Below are positions 43,393 to 53,200 of a stretch of DNA of 64,000 nt, piece after piece. The stretch covers positions 1,130,057 to 1,194,056 of the forward strand of contig NZ_CP017921.1 of assembly GCF_001889405.1 (NCBI RefSeq). Direction: 5' to 3'. Both the position numbers and the translations under genes were made by a program. The stretch comes from Methanohalophilus halophilus. GTDB taxonomy: Archaea > Halobacteriota > Methanosarcinia > Methanosarcinales > Methanosarcinaceae. Below the pieces are notes generated by a model. It ran no database searches. It had not been told where the DNA came from and worked only from the letters and a program-made list of their open reading frames with translations. The first letter of the stretch is position 1. Each line of letters begins with the position of its first letter.

Positions 43393-44280
43393 TTAGAATG
43401 TTCCAACCTTTGCATCAACTGTTGCCTTGTGAAGATAAAAATCGATTCTGCTACCTGATGGGTTCAAATCGAAGATTACATAATCGTCTCCTTGATCAAC
43501 ATTGTAATCCCCGGAATAAGCAAGATCGGCATTTTTAGCAGAGTCGTTGAGATATTTAGCCCATGCTGAAGGATAACTGGTATTCATAGAAATTGTAAGG
43601 TTGGTAAGTGATTCATTTTTAGTTGGAGTAAACTCTTCTACCCAATCATCACCTGTAAGTTTAACCTCTTCAATACCGTTGCTGGTAATCACTACCCTAT
43701 CCCCGGCAATTTCCATTAAAGTCAAATCAACTAATAGGGTTCCAGATTGGTTTTTTATTGAAATGGACGGATCCAGTTTCATAAGAGATCTTTCCCTTTG
43801 CGAAACGATTACAGCCCCGTTTTCATAGGCAAAGCTTTGGTCAACGTAATAACCATTATTTGAAGCATAACCAATAGTGCCAAGATCATATGAGCCAAGT
43901 GATATGAAAGAGCCTGTAGAATTTATTCCCGTAATATCCATATTGTAAATACCATCATTCACCGAAATTATGCCACTTGATTTGGTGGGGCCCACAATGG
44001 GAATATCTCCTCCTCCCATCTTAATGGGTATGCTTAAAGAAACAGTACTATTTTCATCAATGGAACTGGCAAGTGAAAGCATATCAGCCCGGGCCTTTAA
44101 CTGGGAAATGTCATCATAGACATCATCCATATGGGCTTTTTCAGCATCTGCTTTCCATTCAGGTATGTAATGAGCGTTAAAGACAGCCAGCACCGTCACA
44201 AAAAGACCCAGCAAAAGGACAAATGAAACTACTGTTGACACTGCAGATTCGGATTCGAATAACTGTTTTACTGAGTTCAT
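43393..44280 (-). CDS. Archaeal type IV pilin-like surface protein
   Basis: The 295-residue protein starts with a short charged segment and then A-V-S-T-V-V-S-F-V-L-L-L-G-L, the class III signal/hydrophobic helix of archaeal pilins and archaellins. The rest is an exported beta-rich domain with many N-x-S/T sites. It ends the cluster ATPase - TadC-like - pilin, so it is a likely structural or minor subunit of that pilus. It resembles the DUF7289 group. Confidence 0.7.
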   Translation of the reverse strand: MNSVKQLFESESAVSTVVSFVLLLGLFVTVLAVFNAHYIPEWKADAEKAHMDDVYDDISQLKARADMLSLASSIDENSTVSLSIPIKMGGGDIPIVGPTKSSGIISVNDGIYNMDITGINSTGSFISLGSYDLGTIGYASNNGYYVDQSFAYENGAVIVSQRERSLMKLDPSISIKNQSGTLLVDLTLMEIAGDRVVITSNGIEEVKLTGDDWVEEFTPTKNESLTNLTISMNTSYPSAWAKYLNDSAKNADLAYSGDYNVDQGDDYVIFDLNPSGSRIDFYLHKATVDAKVGTF

Positions 44281-44317
44281 ATAGTTCCATTGCTCCTGCT
44301 TACATGTAAACCTGTTT

Positions 44318-46243
44318 TCAGATGAATTGTGTAAATGTGATATAAGCTATCAATACCAGGAACAGTGAATGTTTCACGCCCGCTAAAACGCTGCCTGATC
44401 CCATCTTCCCGGCAACCAGCCCGGAACACACGCCCTGTATAAGACAAGCATGGAAGAAAAGCAATATATAAGCTTCCATGTCAAATTGAATATTCATAGG
44501 CATGCCTGCCACTGCATCTCCTGCAGAAGAGGGTACTGCCGGAAGGAAATAGGCAGCAAGCACATAAACGATGAAAAGAAACACCAGAAATGCGATATAT
44601 ACTATGAATACATATACTGTCATTTCAGCTGAACGTTCTTTTTTGAGCTGGTTCTGCATCTCGGCTTCTGATGCAGCGATGTTGAGTACACTGATAACAT
44701 CGCTTGTTGATTCGCTGGCCCGTATGATAAAAGTAATAATTCGACTGTTAAATTCAGTCCTGACCCTGTATTCAAACTTTTTGAGAACTTCCTCAAGATT
44801 GCCACCCCAGGAAAGATGGGAAGCCATTCTTTTGATTTCTGTATTCAATACACCGATTTTTGAACGTGAAACCAGGGATATTGCGCTGGAGAGGTTAATT
44901 CCTGCTTCATTGATACTTGCAAGTTTTTTTAAGAACTCGGGCATTTCACTTTCAACTTTTGAAACCCATCTTCTCTTTGATTCATAAAATACAATAAAAG
45001 GAACACTTATGATGAAAAATGAAAACACAATGTAATCATCGATTGCAGCAGCTGCTTCTACATTAATATAACCTAAACTGATACTTGAAAAATCGAGTGA
45101 TGACAATATGGTCAGGTTTTCCCGTATACCATATGAAATGCAAATCAGACCTGCAGGAATACTTAATATAAGAGAATAATGAGGTTTACTGGTCAACCAC
45201 TTAAAAGGATTGCTAACCTTTTCAATAATATTATATATCCTGTAATTCCAGGAAATTTTCTTCAACATTTTTTCATCGATAGTTGAATATTCATTAATCC
45301 TGACATTGTCAAATTCATTGAGAATTTGCTGTGAAGTTTGAATGCTTCTCCCTTCTAGATTATCCGATATTGTGGATAAGAAAACTATGAATAAAAGTGT
45401 GCCTATCGGTATTAGGACATAAACTAAAGTGTACAGTACGTCTAATGAATTCGATCCCATAAAGCCCAATACGATAAGTATTGTTATGAGAAAAACAGGA
45501 CCCACTACGAATACTGTAATATAAACTTCCGCAAGTATTGCGAGCGTTTCAAGGAAAGTCTTTTGCTCCCTGCTTGCAAGAATACGATATTGTTCACTTT
45601 TATTTTTGAGATATGAAGTAACATCTCCGCCACTTGAAATAATTGAGAGCATACCATCCAGGAAATTCTTATATTTTTCAGAGGGAGAATTGTCATTTGC
45701 ATTTTTCAGTGCTGTGAGCATGTCATAGCCAAAGTATTCCATATCCCTGACTATATATCCAAATTCATCTGCAGCTACTCCATAAATATGCCTCTGCTGG
45801 CTTAAGGATTTAAATATATCAAAAAGGCTCATCCCCCCGCCTTTGCTCAATGCGTACAGGTATGCTACAGCATGGGTTAGCGATTGGTCAAGGTAAGCCT
45901 TGCGAGTACTTGCCCAGAGAAGGGGGAGTTTCATCTGGATATTAAAGAGAATCGTGGAAAATAACAGGGCCATAATCAAGGATGCTAGAATAGCAATTAG
46001 TCGCATATCATCGATGATGGATATATCAAGAATCTTGAAAAGACGCGATGCAATAAAATAAAATATAATACCTGTGACGAAAAAAGAAAGTAGTGAATAG
46101 AAATATCCAGTTGAGATATACTGATCTGCAGGAATAGCAAAACGTGCACTTTTCAGGGAATGATCTAATTTATGATACTCATTTTTTTTTTGGAATGAAT
46201 GTTTGCCGAATAACCTGTATGCAATATCCTGAAAAGGTATCAT
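44318..46243 (-). CDS. TadC/FlaJ-like type II/IV secretion membrane protein
   Basis: The 641-residue protein carries two type II secretion F-type domains: about residues 110-290 and 410-560. Each is followed by membrane helices. It is the platform protein for pilus assembly. ATG 46243 follows AAGGTGAT by five bases; a TTG one codon earlier is unlikely. It begins six bases after the ATPase stop. Confidence 0.85.
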   Translation of the reverse strand: MIPFQDIAYRLFGKHSFQKKNEYHKLDHSLKSARFAIPADQYISTGYFYSLLSFFVTGIIFYFIASRLFKILDISIIDDMRLIAILASLIMALLFSTILFNIQMKLPLLWASTRKAYLDQSLTHAVAYLYALSKGGGMSLFDIFKSLSQQRHIYGVAADEFGYIVRDMEYFGYDMLTALKNANDNSPSEKYKNFLDGMLSIISSGGDVTSYLKNKSEQYRILASREQKTFLETLAILAEVYITVFVVGPVFLITILIVLGFMGSNSLDVLYTLVYVLIPIGTLLFIVFLSTISDNLEGRSIQTSQQILNEFDNVRINEYSTIDEKMLKKISWNYRIYNIIEKVSNPFKWLTSKPHYSLILSIPAGLICISYGIRENLTILSSLDFSSISLGYINVEAAAAIDDYIVFSFFIISVPFIVFYESKRRWVSKVESEMPEFLKKLASINEAGINLSSAISLVSRSKIGVLNTEIKRMASHLSWGGNLEEVLKKFEYRVRTEFNSRIITFIIRASESTSDVISVLNIAASEAEMQNQLKKERSAEMTVYVFIVYIAFLVFLFIVYVLAAYFLPAVPSSAGDAVAGMPMNIQFDMEAYILLFFHACLIQGVCSGLVAGKMGSGSVLAGVKHSLFLVLIAYITFTQFI

Positions 46244-46249
46244 CAAAAA

Positions 46250-47896
46250 TCACCTTTCTTGCTGCAACAGGTCTATAAGAGTATCATTTTCAATTGCATC
46301 CAGTACGATTTCAGGAGACGTTGCATAGGTTTTCACCAGTAGTGAAATACTGATATAATCTCTGATATCATGATCCAGAAGATATTCAAGGATCATATGT
46401 CGATTGTGCGTTTCTTCCTGCAATTTTTTGGGAGACCAACCTTTCTTCTGCACGATGAGTTTTAATACATTGGATTGGCCATTGTGGTAAAATTCATCTT
46501 TGGTAGAATCCCACTGGTATAATTCATTGATTCTTATATCTCCACTCTTTGGATCAATTCCTGTAAATTCAACCAGGTTATCCAGTCTGCGTACCCTTTT
46601 ATCATCCAGGTATACCTGTCTTTGTATACAGAGGATGTCAAGAGATTGGAGCATTACATGAGGTACATTGATAGGTTCATTTTCAAGTCTGTTAACCACT
46701 GTTTGTACATCACCTGCATGCATCGTGGAATAGGTTGTATGCCCGGTTGAAAGGGCCTGGAAAAGTGTAAGGGCTTCCTTGCCTCTGACTTCTCCTACAA
46801 TCAGGTTTTCTGGTCTCTGGCGGAGAGCAGATTTGAGAAGGTCGTACATTGAAACTTCTCCCGCTCCACTTCTGCTTATAGAATCCCTGGTAACACCTGC
46901 TATCCAGTTGTCATGGTACATCATTATTTCTCTGGTATCCTCGATGGAAACTATTTTGGAAAGCGGTGGTATGAACAATGAGATCGCGTTGAGCATTGTG
47001 GTTTTACCCGAAGCCGTTCCTCCTGCAAAAATGGCACTGAAACCGTTTTCAATTGCCAGCCAGAAGTATACCATCATTTCCAGATTGCAAGTTCCGAAAT
47101 TGATAAGATCTACAGGAGTAATCGGGTCTCCCCTGAACTTACGTACATTAAAAGAACTACCCCTGGTTGTGATTTCCTTGCCCAGGGTAGCCTGCAGTCT
47201 CGATCCATCGTTAAGAGTGGCATCAACAAGCGGTTCACTTACTGAGATATGTTTCCCCGATCGCTGGCAGAGGGTGATCACAAAAGAGTTAAGTTTGTCT
47301 TCAGTGTACGAAATATTTGTTTCAATATTCAGATATTTTCGGTGGTAAAGATATATGGGAATATCTACCCCATCACATGAAATATCTTCAATATCAGAAT
47401 CCATCATGAGAGGATTAATTTTTCCAAATCCCAGAAAATTACGTCTCAGGTAATAAAGAATTCTGTATTTAGAAGCAACATCCAGTGGAATATGGTAACG
47501 TTTGAAAAGAGAAAGTGCCTTTGAAACAAGGATAATATCCCTATCTGAATCGGCACAAGTTGTTTCATCGATTGTGAGAATGTCTTTCAGATCGCTATAG
47601 GTGCGCTCCAGAATATCTTTCTCATACACAGAAAGCGAAGGTTCCACAACCTCATAACGGTATATACCCAGTCTTTTGAGAATACTTACGAATACATAGG
47701 GTTCATCAACCCAATAGCGTTCAATTTCCTCATATCTTTCTGGAATCTCAAAATCTACCAGATCACCATGGATATCAGGCTCATAAGCAGGTAGTGTTTC
47801 AGGGTGGCCTTTCCAAAACTGTAATTTATCAAGAAAAGACCTGTTATATAGGCATGCCTGATTATAATCTTCTATCCCATGCGCCAAATCTTTCAT
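46250..47896 (-). CDS. Type IV pilus/secretion ATPase (VirB11/GspE/TadA-like)
   Basis: The 548-residue ATPase has the Walker A loop G292-G-T-A-S-G-K-T-T300, the Asp box S-I-E-D-T-R-E, and Walker B with N-L-I-V-G-E-V-R-G-K-E-A. The N-terminal 260 residues fit the archaeal pilus ATPase N-domain. AAGGAG precedes the ATG. It is the first gene of the pilus-like cluster; related archaeal systems make adhesion pili. Confidence 0.9.
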   Translation of the reverse strand: MKDLAHGIEDYNQACLYNRSFLDKLQFWKGHPETLPAYEPDIHGDLVDFEIPERYEEIERYWVDEPYVFVSILKRLGIYRYEVVEPSLSVYEKDILERTYSDLKDILTIDETTCADSDRDIILVSKALSLFKRYHIPLDVASKYRILYYLRRNFLGFGKINPLMMDSDIEDISCDGVDIPIYLYHRKYLNIETNISYTEDKLNSFVITLCQRSGKHISVSEPLVDATLNDGSRLQATLGKEITTRGSSFNVRKFRGDPITPVDLINFGTCNLEMMVYFWLAIENGFSAIFAGGTASGKTTMLNAISLFIPPLSKIVSIEDTREIMMYHDNWIAGVTRDSISRSGAGEVSMYDLLKSALRQRPENLIVGEVRGKEALTLFQALSTGHTTYSTMHAGDVQTVVNRLENEPINVPHVMLQSLDILCIQRQVYLDDKRVRRLDNLVEFTGIDPKSGDIRINELYQWDSTKDEFYHNGQSNVLKLIVQKKGWSPKKLQEETHNRHMILEYLLDHDIRDYISISLLVKTYATSPEIVLDAIENDTLIDLLQQER

Positions 47897-47979
47897 ACCA
47901 TTCTCCTTGAAAGAATAAAGTATAACTCAGGTTACTATAGGGAGAATAATATATATATAAATTTTCACAAAAATAATGG

Positions 47980-48945
47980 TCAGTATTCTCTACTGACCAT
48001 ATAATCGGCAATTTCAACCAGTGTTTCTTTTGCCGGAGAATCTTCGAGCAAATTAAGTTTGTTCTTACCATCCTCAAGATAGCTATCAGCCATTTCCCTG
48101 ACATAGGCAAGGGTTCCTGATTCTTCCAGTTTTGCGACTGCACTGTCGATTTCATCCTGGGTTGCATCCACTTTACCAAAGCATTCCAGTTCAACGCCAT
48201 TATTCAGGGCATGAAGTGCAATAAGGGTCTTTTTACCTTCTCTCAGATCACTACCTCTTGATTTACCCAGTATTTCCTCCGGAGTAACCAGGTCGATCAC
48301 ATCATCATGTATCTGAAAACTTATACCTGTAAGGCGGCCGAATTCATACATTGCATCAGCAACTTCATCGGATGCCCCTCCAAGGATGGCACCCACCTTG
48401 GCAGCAGCACCATAAAGCACAGAAGTTTTGTTTTCTATCATTTCCAGATATTCAGCCACATCCACAATATCCCTTTTTTCGAAATCAACATCCAGCCATT
48501 GTCCTTCACAGATTTCGGTACAGGTACGGGACAATAAAGCCACACACTTGAGTAATTTTTGTGGATCGGCATCCATTTTTGAAATGATTTCAAAGGCACG
48601 GGAATAAAGGGTATCACCGGCCAGAATTGCGCCTGCAGTACCCCATTTTACATGAAGTGCCGGCATTCCGCGGCGAATATCATCCCTGTCCATAATGTCG
48701 TCGTGTATAAGTGTGAAATTATGGATCAGTTCAAGGGCAACGGCAGCAGGAAGCACGGAATCAGAATCACCACCTACTGCTTCAGCGGAAAGCATGAGGA
48801 CTGCCGGACGAAGTCTTTTCCCTCCAGCATCCGGAAGGTACCGTGTTGCACGGTACAATTCCTCCGGATGGTCGATGGGCAGGAATTCCTGTATAGATTC
48901 ATCGACCAGGGTACTGCGTTTTTTTAATTCATCAATTAAATCCAT
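47980..48945 (-). CDS. idsA: Polyprenyl diphosphate synthase (geranylgeranyl/farnesyl type, IdsA)
   Basis: From ATG 48945 the protein has 320 residues with both aspartate-rich motifs: H-D-D-I-M-D-R-D near residue 80 and Q-I-H-D-D-V-I-D near 210. It makes C15/C20 chains for ether lipids. It is the last gene of the isoprenoid run MvK-IPK-Fni-RNase J-IdsA. The upstream frame extension overlaps the RNase J stop region. Confidence 0.93.
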   Translation of the reverse strand: MDLIDELKKRSTLVDESIQEFLPIDHPEELYRATRYLPDAGGKRLRPAVLMLSAEAVGGDSDSVLPAAVALELIHNFTLIHDDIMDRDDIRRGMPALHVKWGTAGAILAGDTLYSRAFEIISKMDADPQKLLKCVALLSRTCTEICEGQWLDVDFEKRDIVDVAEYLEMIENKTSVLYGAAAKVGAILGGASDEVADAMYEFGRLTGISFQIHDDVIDLVTPEEILGKSRGSDLREGKKTLIALHALNNGVELECFGKVDATQDEIDSAVAKLEESGTLAYVREMADSYLEDGKNKLNLLEDSPAKETLVEIADYMVSREY

Positions 48946-48973
48946 ATTATCCCAACCAATTATAATTGAAGGT

Positions 48974-50317
48974 TTAGTCTTCAATATATAATTCTTCTCC
49001 GTTTCTCAATAGATGAAGTGTGTGACCGAGTTCATAGCCTGCATCTTCAGCCATTTCAATATAGGCGCTGTGCATATCGATGTTGCCGTGTGCAGGAATT
49101 ACATTTTCAGGGTTGACGAGTCTTATTAATTCCCAGTGGTCTTCACGGTATGCATGTCCGGAAACATGGACATTGTCATACAGACGTGCTCCTTTCATTT
49201 TGAGTTTTGTCTCAAGAGCATACCTGTTTGCCTGTGTCATCGGGGTAGGGATCGTGTTTGCTGAGAAAATTACCTTATCTCCGGATTCTATCTTATAGGC
49301 AGTATCACCATTGGCAACCCGGGAAAGAATTGCACCTGGTTCACCCTGGTGGCCTGTAACGATTGGGAGGTATTTGTCCTTACCTTTCTCCATGATCTTC
49401 TTGAATGCCCTGTCAATATCTTTCCGGTTACCGTATATTTCTGTTTTCTTCGGAAGTTCGATGTATCCCAGTTCACGGGCAGTATTCACGTACCTGTCCA
49501 TAGAGCGTCCAAGCAGGATCGGGGTCCTCTTCATTTCTGTCGCAAACTGCATTATGGAATTCAGACGGGCAATATGGGATGCAAAAGTGGTTATTATCAT
49601 TCCAACATCGGATTCTTCAGTTCCAAGCAATACATCACGAACCATATCATGGGCTATTCTTTCGGAAGGGGTTTTACCTGCACGTGTCGCATTTGTACTT
49701 TCGGCGATCATGGCCACAACACCTTCCTTGCCAAGTTCCCTTAACCTGTCAAATGCCGGAGGTTCTCCGAGGGTGGGTGTACGATCGAGTTTAAAATCGC
49801 ATGCATACAAGATGGCACCCCTGGGAGTGTGGACTGCAACAAATACCGCATCTATGATACTGTGCTGGGTCCTTATCATTTCGATTGATACATCATCATT
49901 AACCTGATATGTCCCTCCGGCCTTTACGGATATTATCCTGTTCTTCACACCAAATTTGCGTTCAGAATCAATTTGATGTTGTATCAGGGCAGAGGTGTAC
50001 GGCGTTCCGATTATTGGAGCTGCATATCTGTGTGCCAGTTTTGAGATAGCACCGATGTGATCAAGGTGGCCGTGTGTACAAACAATTGCACATACATTCC
50101 CGTCAATCTCTTTCATTATTGTGTCGTCAGGGATAGCACCCATCTCAATTAACTCAAGAGAATGCATTTTATCAATTTCTACATCTTCATGGATTTGCAC
50201 CCTATCAAGACGTAGTCCCATGTCAATTATGATGATCTTGTCATCAACTCTTATGGCAGTCATGTTACGGCCCATCTCATTGTAACCGCCTACTGCAACA
50301 ATCCCTAGTTCTGTCAT
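48974..50317 (-). CDS. Ribonuclease J-type metallo-beta-lactamase exonuclease
   Basis: The 447-residue protein has T-H-G-H-L-D-H-I-G, the HxHxDH zinc motif, and the later R-x-x-G-H-A-Y-R-E-D-H and A-H-G-N motifs of the beta-CASP RNase J family. Archaeal RNase J is a 5'-3' exoribonuclease. It is encoded between IDI2 and IdsA, a conserved neighbourhood in Euryarchaeota. Confidence 0.92.
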   Translation of the reverse strand: MTELGIVAVGGYNEMGRNMTAIRVDDKIIIIDMGLRLDRVQIHEDVEIDKMHSLELIEMGAIPDDTIMKEIDGNVCAIVCTHGHLDHIGAISKLAHRYAAPIIGTPYTSALIQHQIDSERKFGVKNRIISVKAGGTYQVNDDVSIEMIRTQHSIIDAVFVAVHTPRGAILYACDFKLDRTPTLGEPPAFDRLRELGKEGVVAMIAESTNATRAGKTPSERIAHDMVRDVLLGTEESDVGMIITTFASHIARLNSIMQFATEMKRTPILLGRSMDRYVNTARELGYIELPKKTEIYGNRKDIDRAFKKIMEKGKDKYLPIVTGHQGEPGAILSRVANGDTAYKIESGDKVIFSANTIPTPMTQANRYALETKLKMKGARLYDNVHVSGHAYREDHWELIRLVNPENVIPAHGNIDMHSAYIEMAEDAGYELGHTLHLLRNGEELYIED

Positions 50318-50378
50318 ATATAGTCCTCTTTAATGATTTTCAAATTCTTAATTTAATGATCTTGATCTTGTAATAATC

Positions 50379-51470
50379 TCAAAGTAATTTAGAATGTAAT
50401 TCAATATCGCGGATGTCAAAGCCGCGCTGGTCCAGGTATTCGAGGGTCTCACCCTGAAGCACCACGGACGATGATGTCCGCAGGCTTTCAATATCAGGAC
50501 AGCCACAGAGGAACATTGCAACTTTCAGTTCCTCAAACATTAATTCAAGACGTTGTTTTACAGAATCTCCTTTTTTAAGGGCCGGAGCTACGAAAGGCAG
50601 GGCTGCACTGGCCAGGTTTGCTCCAAGTGCAAGGGATTTGGCAATGTCAAGTCCAGTACGTACACCACCTGTAGCTATGAGGGGAAGGGATACACGACAT
50701 TCAATCAGGGAAGGGATAGTCGGAATCCCGAAATCCCAGAAAAGTTCTCCTAGATGGCCGGAAATACGATCTCCTCTCTGTTTGGCACGATAAACTTCCA
50801 CACCGGCCCAGCTGGTCCCGCCGGCGCCGCCTACATCTATAGCCGCTACTCCAGCTTCTTTCAAAAGCAGGGCATCTTCCCGGGAAATACCTGCCCCGGT
50901 TTCTTTTACTATAATTGGTACATCGATTGAACATATTTCTTCGATTGCGTCAATACATCCGGTGGCGTCCCTGTCACCTTCGGGTTGAATTGCTTCCTGA
51001 AGGAAATTCAGGTGTACAGCGAGGGCATCAGCGTCAAGCATTTCAACAAGTTTTTCTGCACCTTCTATACCGTATTCCTTGACCTGGGCCGCTCCAATGT
51101 TACCATAAACAAAAGCATTGGGAGCCTTGTCCCTTACTACGCTGAATGATTCTTCCTGAATCGGATCTTCTATGGCAGCTCTCTGGCTTCCTACGCCGAT
51201 TCCAATACCGGTTTCTTCGGCGGCTTCTGCAAGTGCTGCGTTTACCGGTGTAGTATCGGGGTGGCCGCCTGTAATAGAGGCTATCATGAAAGGTGCATCC
51301 AGTTTTTTTCCCAGAAAACTTGTGGAAATGTCCACTGAATCCATGTCCATTTCCGGAAGTGCACGGTGGACAAGTTTCACGTCCTCAAATCCTGGTCCGG
51401 TTTTTCTGGATTCAACCTGTTGCTGGGCACAAAGTTGCATATGTTCTAGTTTTCTGCTGGAAGTACTCAT
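50379..51470 (-). CDS. fni: Isopentenyl-diphosphate delta-isomerase, type 2
   Basis: The 363-residue FMN enzyme has the fold motifs of IDI-2: F-M-I-A-S-I-T-G-G-H, G-V-G-S-Q-R-A-A-I, H-L-N-F-L-Q-E, V-K-E-T-G-A-G-I and A-T-G-G-V-R-T-G-L-D. It interconverts IPP and DMAPP, as needed after the IPK step encoded directly upstream. Confidence 0.95.
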   Translation of the reverse strand: MSTSSRKLEHMQLCAQQQVESRKTGPGFEDVKLVHRALPEMDMDSVDISTSFLGKKLDAPFMIASITGGHPDTTPVNAALAEAAEETGIGIGVGSQRAAIEDPIQEESFSVVRDKAPNAFVYGNIGAAQVKEYGIEGAEKLVEMLDADALAVHLNFLQEAIQPEGDRDATGCIDAIEEICSIDVPIIVKETGAGISREDALLLKEAGVAAIDVGGAGGTSWAGVEVYRAKQRGDRISGHLGELFWDFGIPTIPSLIECRVSLPLIATGGVRTGLDIAKSLALGANLASAALPFVAPALKKGDSVKQRLELMFEELKVAMFLCGCPDIESLRTSSSVVLQGETLEYLDQRGFDIRDIELHSKLL

Positions 51471-51485
51471 AAAAATCCCAATTAT

Positions 51486-52265
51486 TCAAGCCTTGTCTTT
51501 AATTGCAGTACCTATCATTTCCCCTCTCAGAAAACTCATTACATTGCCGCCCGCATTGGCATTGAAGATGTAAGAAGGTACTTTTGTTTGCCTGGACATC
51601 TCAAGCATCTCTTTTACCTTGCCCAGCATTCCGCCGGTTACATCGGTATTCTCCGAACCTCCAATATGCCTACTGGCAACTTCAAAATTATCCGGAGTAA
51701 TTAGTGGAATGGGATGGCCATGTTCATCAAGTACACCATCTTCTGCACTTCCCACGCCTATCCTGTATGCATTGAGTTTTGAAGCAAGATAAGGAACGAT
51801 CTGGTCCCCGGAGATTACTGAAGAACCTTTTATCTTGTCCATCACAACATCTCCATGAAGTACCGGTGTGATTCCTTTTTCAAGCATTATTTGCAGTGCA
51901 GGGAGGAATGATTCGGATATGCGCCCGTTCTTTGCTACAAAACATCCCATAGGATGTACTCCTACTGCATTAACATTCCTTTGTGCAAGGGCATTTACAA
52001 ACGATTCATTTAACGAGGCGACCGATCGGTGGGTGGCCGCAGAGCCTTCCGCGGAAAATTTGTCTGCAAGGGCGTACCTTTGTGCCTGGGGATGGCCGAA
52101 TGAACCGGCGCCGTGTACGATAATAAGGCGACCTTCAAAGAAAGAAATTTCACGGGCTATTCGTATTATAGCTTTTTCTTTGGCTACTCCTTCATCACTG
52201 CTCTTGTCCGTGATGACACTACCGCCGATTTTCAATACGGTAATATCGCTAGTTTTCTCATTCAT
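51486..52265 (-). CDS. Isopentenyl phosphate kinase
   Basis: The 259-residue amino acid kinase-fold protein has K-I-G-G-S-V-I-T-D-K-S and H-G-A-G-S-F-G-H-P-Q-A, the latter containing the histidine diagnostic of archaeal isopentenyl phosphate kinase. It makes IPP from isopentenyl phosphate in the alternative mevalonate pathway. ATG 52265 overlaps the mevalonate kinase stop by 8 bases; GGGTGG is the ribosome site. Confidence 0.95.
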   Translation of the reverse strand: MNEKTSDITVLKIGGSVITDKSSDEGVAKEKAIIRIAREISFFEGRLIIVHGAGSFGHPQAQRYALADKFSAEGSAATHRSVASLNESFVNALAQRNVNAVGVHPMGCFVAKNGRISESFLPALQIMLEKGITPVLHGDVVMDKIKGSSVISGDQIVPYLASKLNAYRIGVGSAEDGVLDEHGHPIPLITPDNFEVASRHIGGSENTDVTGGMLGKVKEMLEMSRQTKVPSYIFNANAGGNVMSFLRGEMIGTAIKDKA

Positions 52266-53175
52266 TATCAAAATCCACCCTTACACCTGAATCAGTAACT
52301 CCTGTTATGATTGGAATTCCGCCGGCATTTTTGATCTCTCTGGAAATGGCATCAATATTCTCATTATCTGCAAGGGCAAGCATACATCCACCGCCTCCTG
52401 CTCCGGTAATCTTGGCACCAAACGCACCGGCTGCTCTGCTTGAGTGGATAAGTCTGGAAAGTTCATCACAACCCACACCGATTGCTTCAAGCAAACCCTG
52501 ATTTACATCCATAAGCTCCCCGAGTGCCCTGTAATCCTCATTTTCCAGAAGACCTTCTCCTCTCAAAGACGTTTTTCCTATAGTAGAAAGAATGGGGGTG
52601 ATAATTTCCGGATATATACTTTTAAGAGATGCGACTTTCGCTACAAGTTGTCCTGTGGAGGAAAATACATTGGTGTTACCTATTATCAGGTTACATAGAG
52701 GATTTTTCAGATGTCGCCGCTTAGGTACTTCAATGGTTCCTCCCATTGTAGAAACATAGGTGTCCGTAGCACTTGCAGCTCCCTGTATTTCTTTTTCAAT
52801 CGAGTGTCCAAAGGATGCTATGGATTCTTTATCCATTCCAAGTTTTAAAAGGTTGTTAAAAGCACAAATCGTTGCCACAACCACCGCAGCAGAGGAGCCA
52901 AGCCCCGAGCCAACGGGGATATCCGATTCAATGGATATTGATACTCCTCTACATGGTGATTTTTTTCTTATTTTTTCCACCACGGCAGATACATAGGGAT
53001 GAATTTCATAATCAATACCTGTAGTTCCAAGGGATGACTTGATCACAATATTTTCTGAATATTCAATATTCACCCTGGTACGCATATTTACAGCACAGCA
53101 AATAGCCGACTCATTATAAACGACAGCGTGTTCCCCAAAAAGGTACACCTTTGCCGGTGCTGAACAGGTTATCAT
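52258..53175 (-). CDS. mvk: Mevalonate kinase
   Basis: The 305-residue GHMP kinase has F-G-E-H-A-V-V-Y near residue 13, P-V-G-S-G-L-G-S-S-A-A-V-V-V as the phosphate loop near 90, and K-I-T-G-A-G-G-G-G-C near 262. It phosphorylates mevalonate at the start of the pathway continued by isopentenyl phosphate kinase downstream. Confidence 0.96.
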   Translation of the reverse strand: MITCSAPAKVYLFGEHAVVYNESAICCAVNMRTRVNIEYSENIVIKSSLGTTGIDYEIHPYVSAVVEKIRKKSPCRGVSISIESDIPVGSGLGSSAAVVVATICAFNNLLKLGMDKESIASFGHSIEKEIQGAASATDTYVSTMGGTIEVPKRRHLKNPLCNLIIGNTNVFSSTGQLVAKVASLKSIYPEIITPILSTIGKTSLRGEGLLENEDYRALGELMDVNQGLLEAIGVGCDELSRLIHSSRAAGAFGAKITGAGGGGCMLALADNENIDAISREIKNAGGIPIITGVTDSGVRVDFDNE

Positions 53176-53200
53176 ATGAATTCTTTTTCCCTTTACTGGA

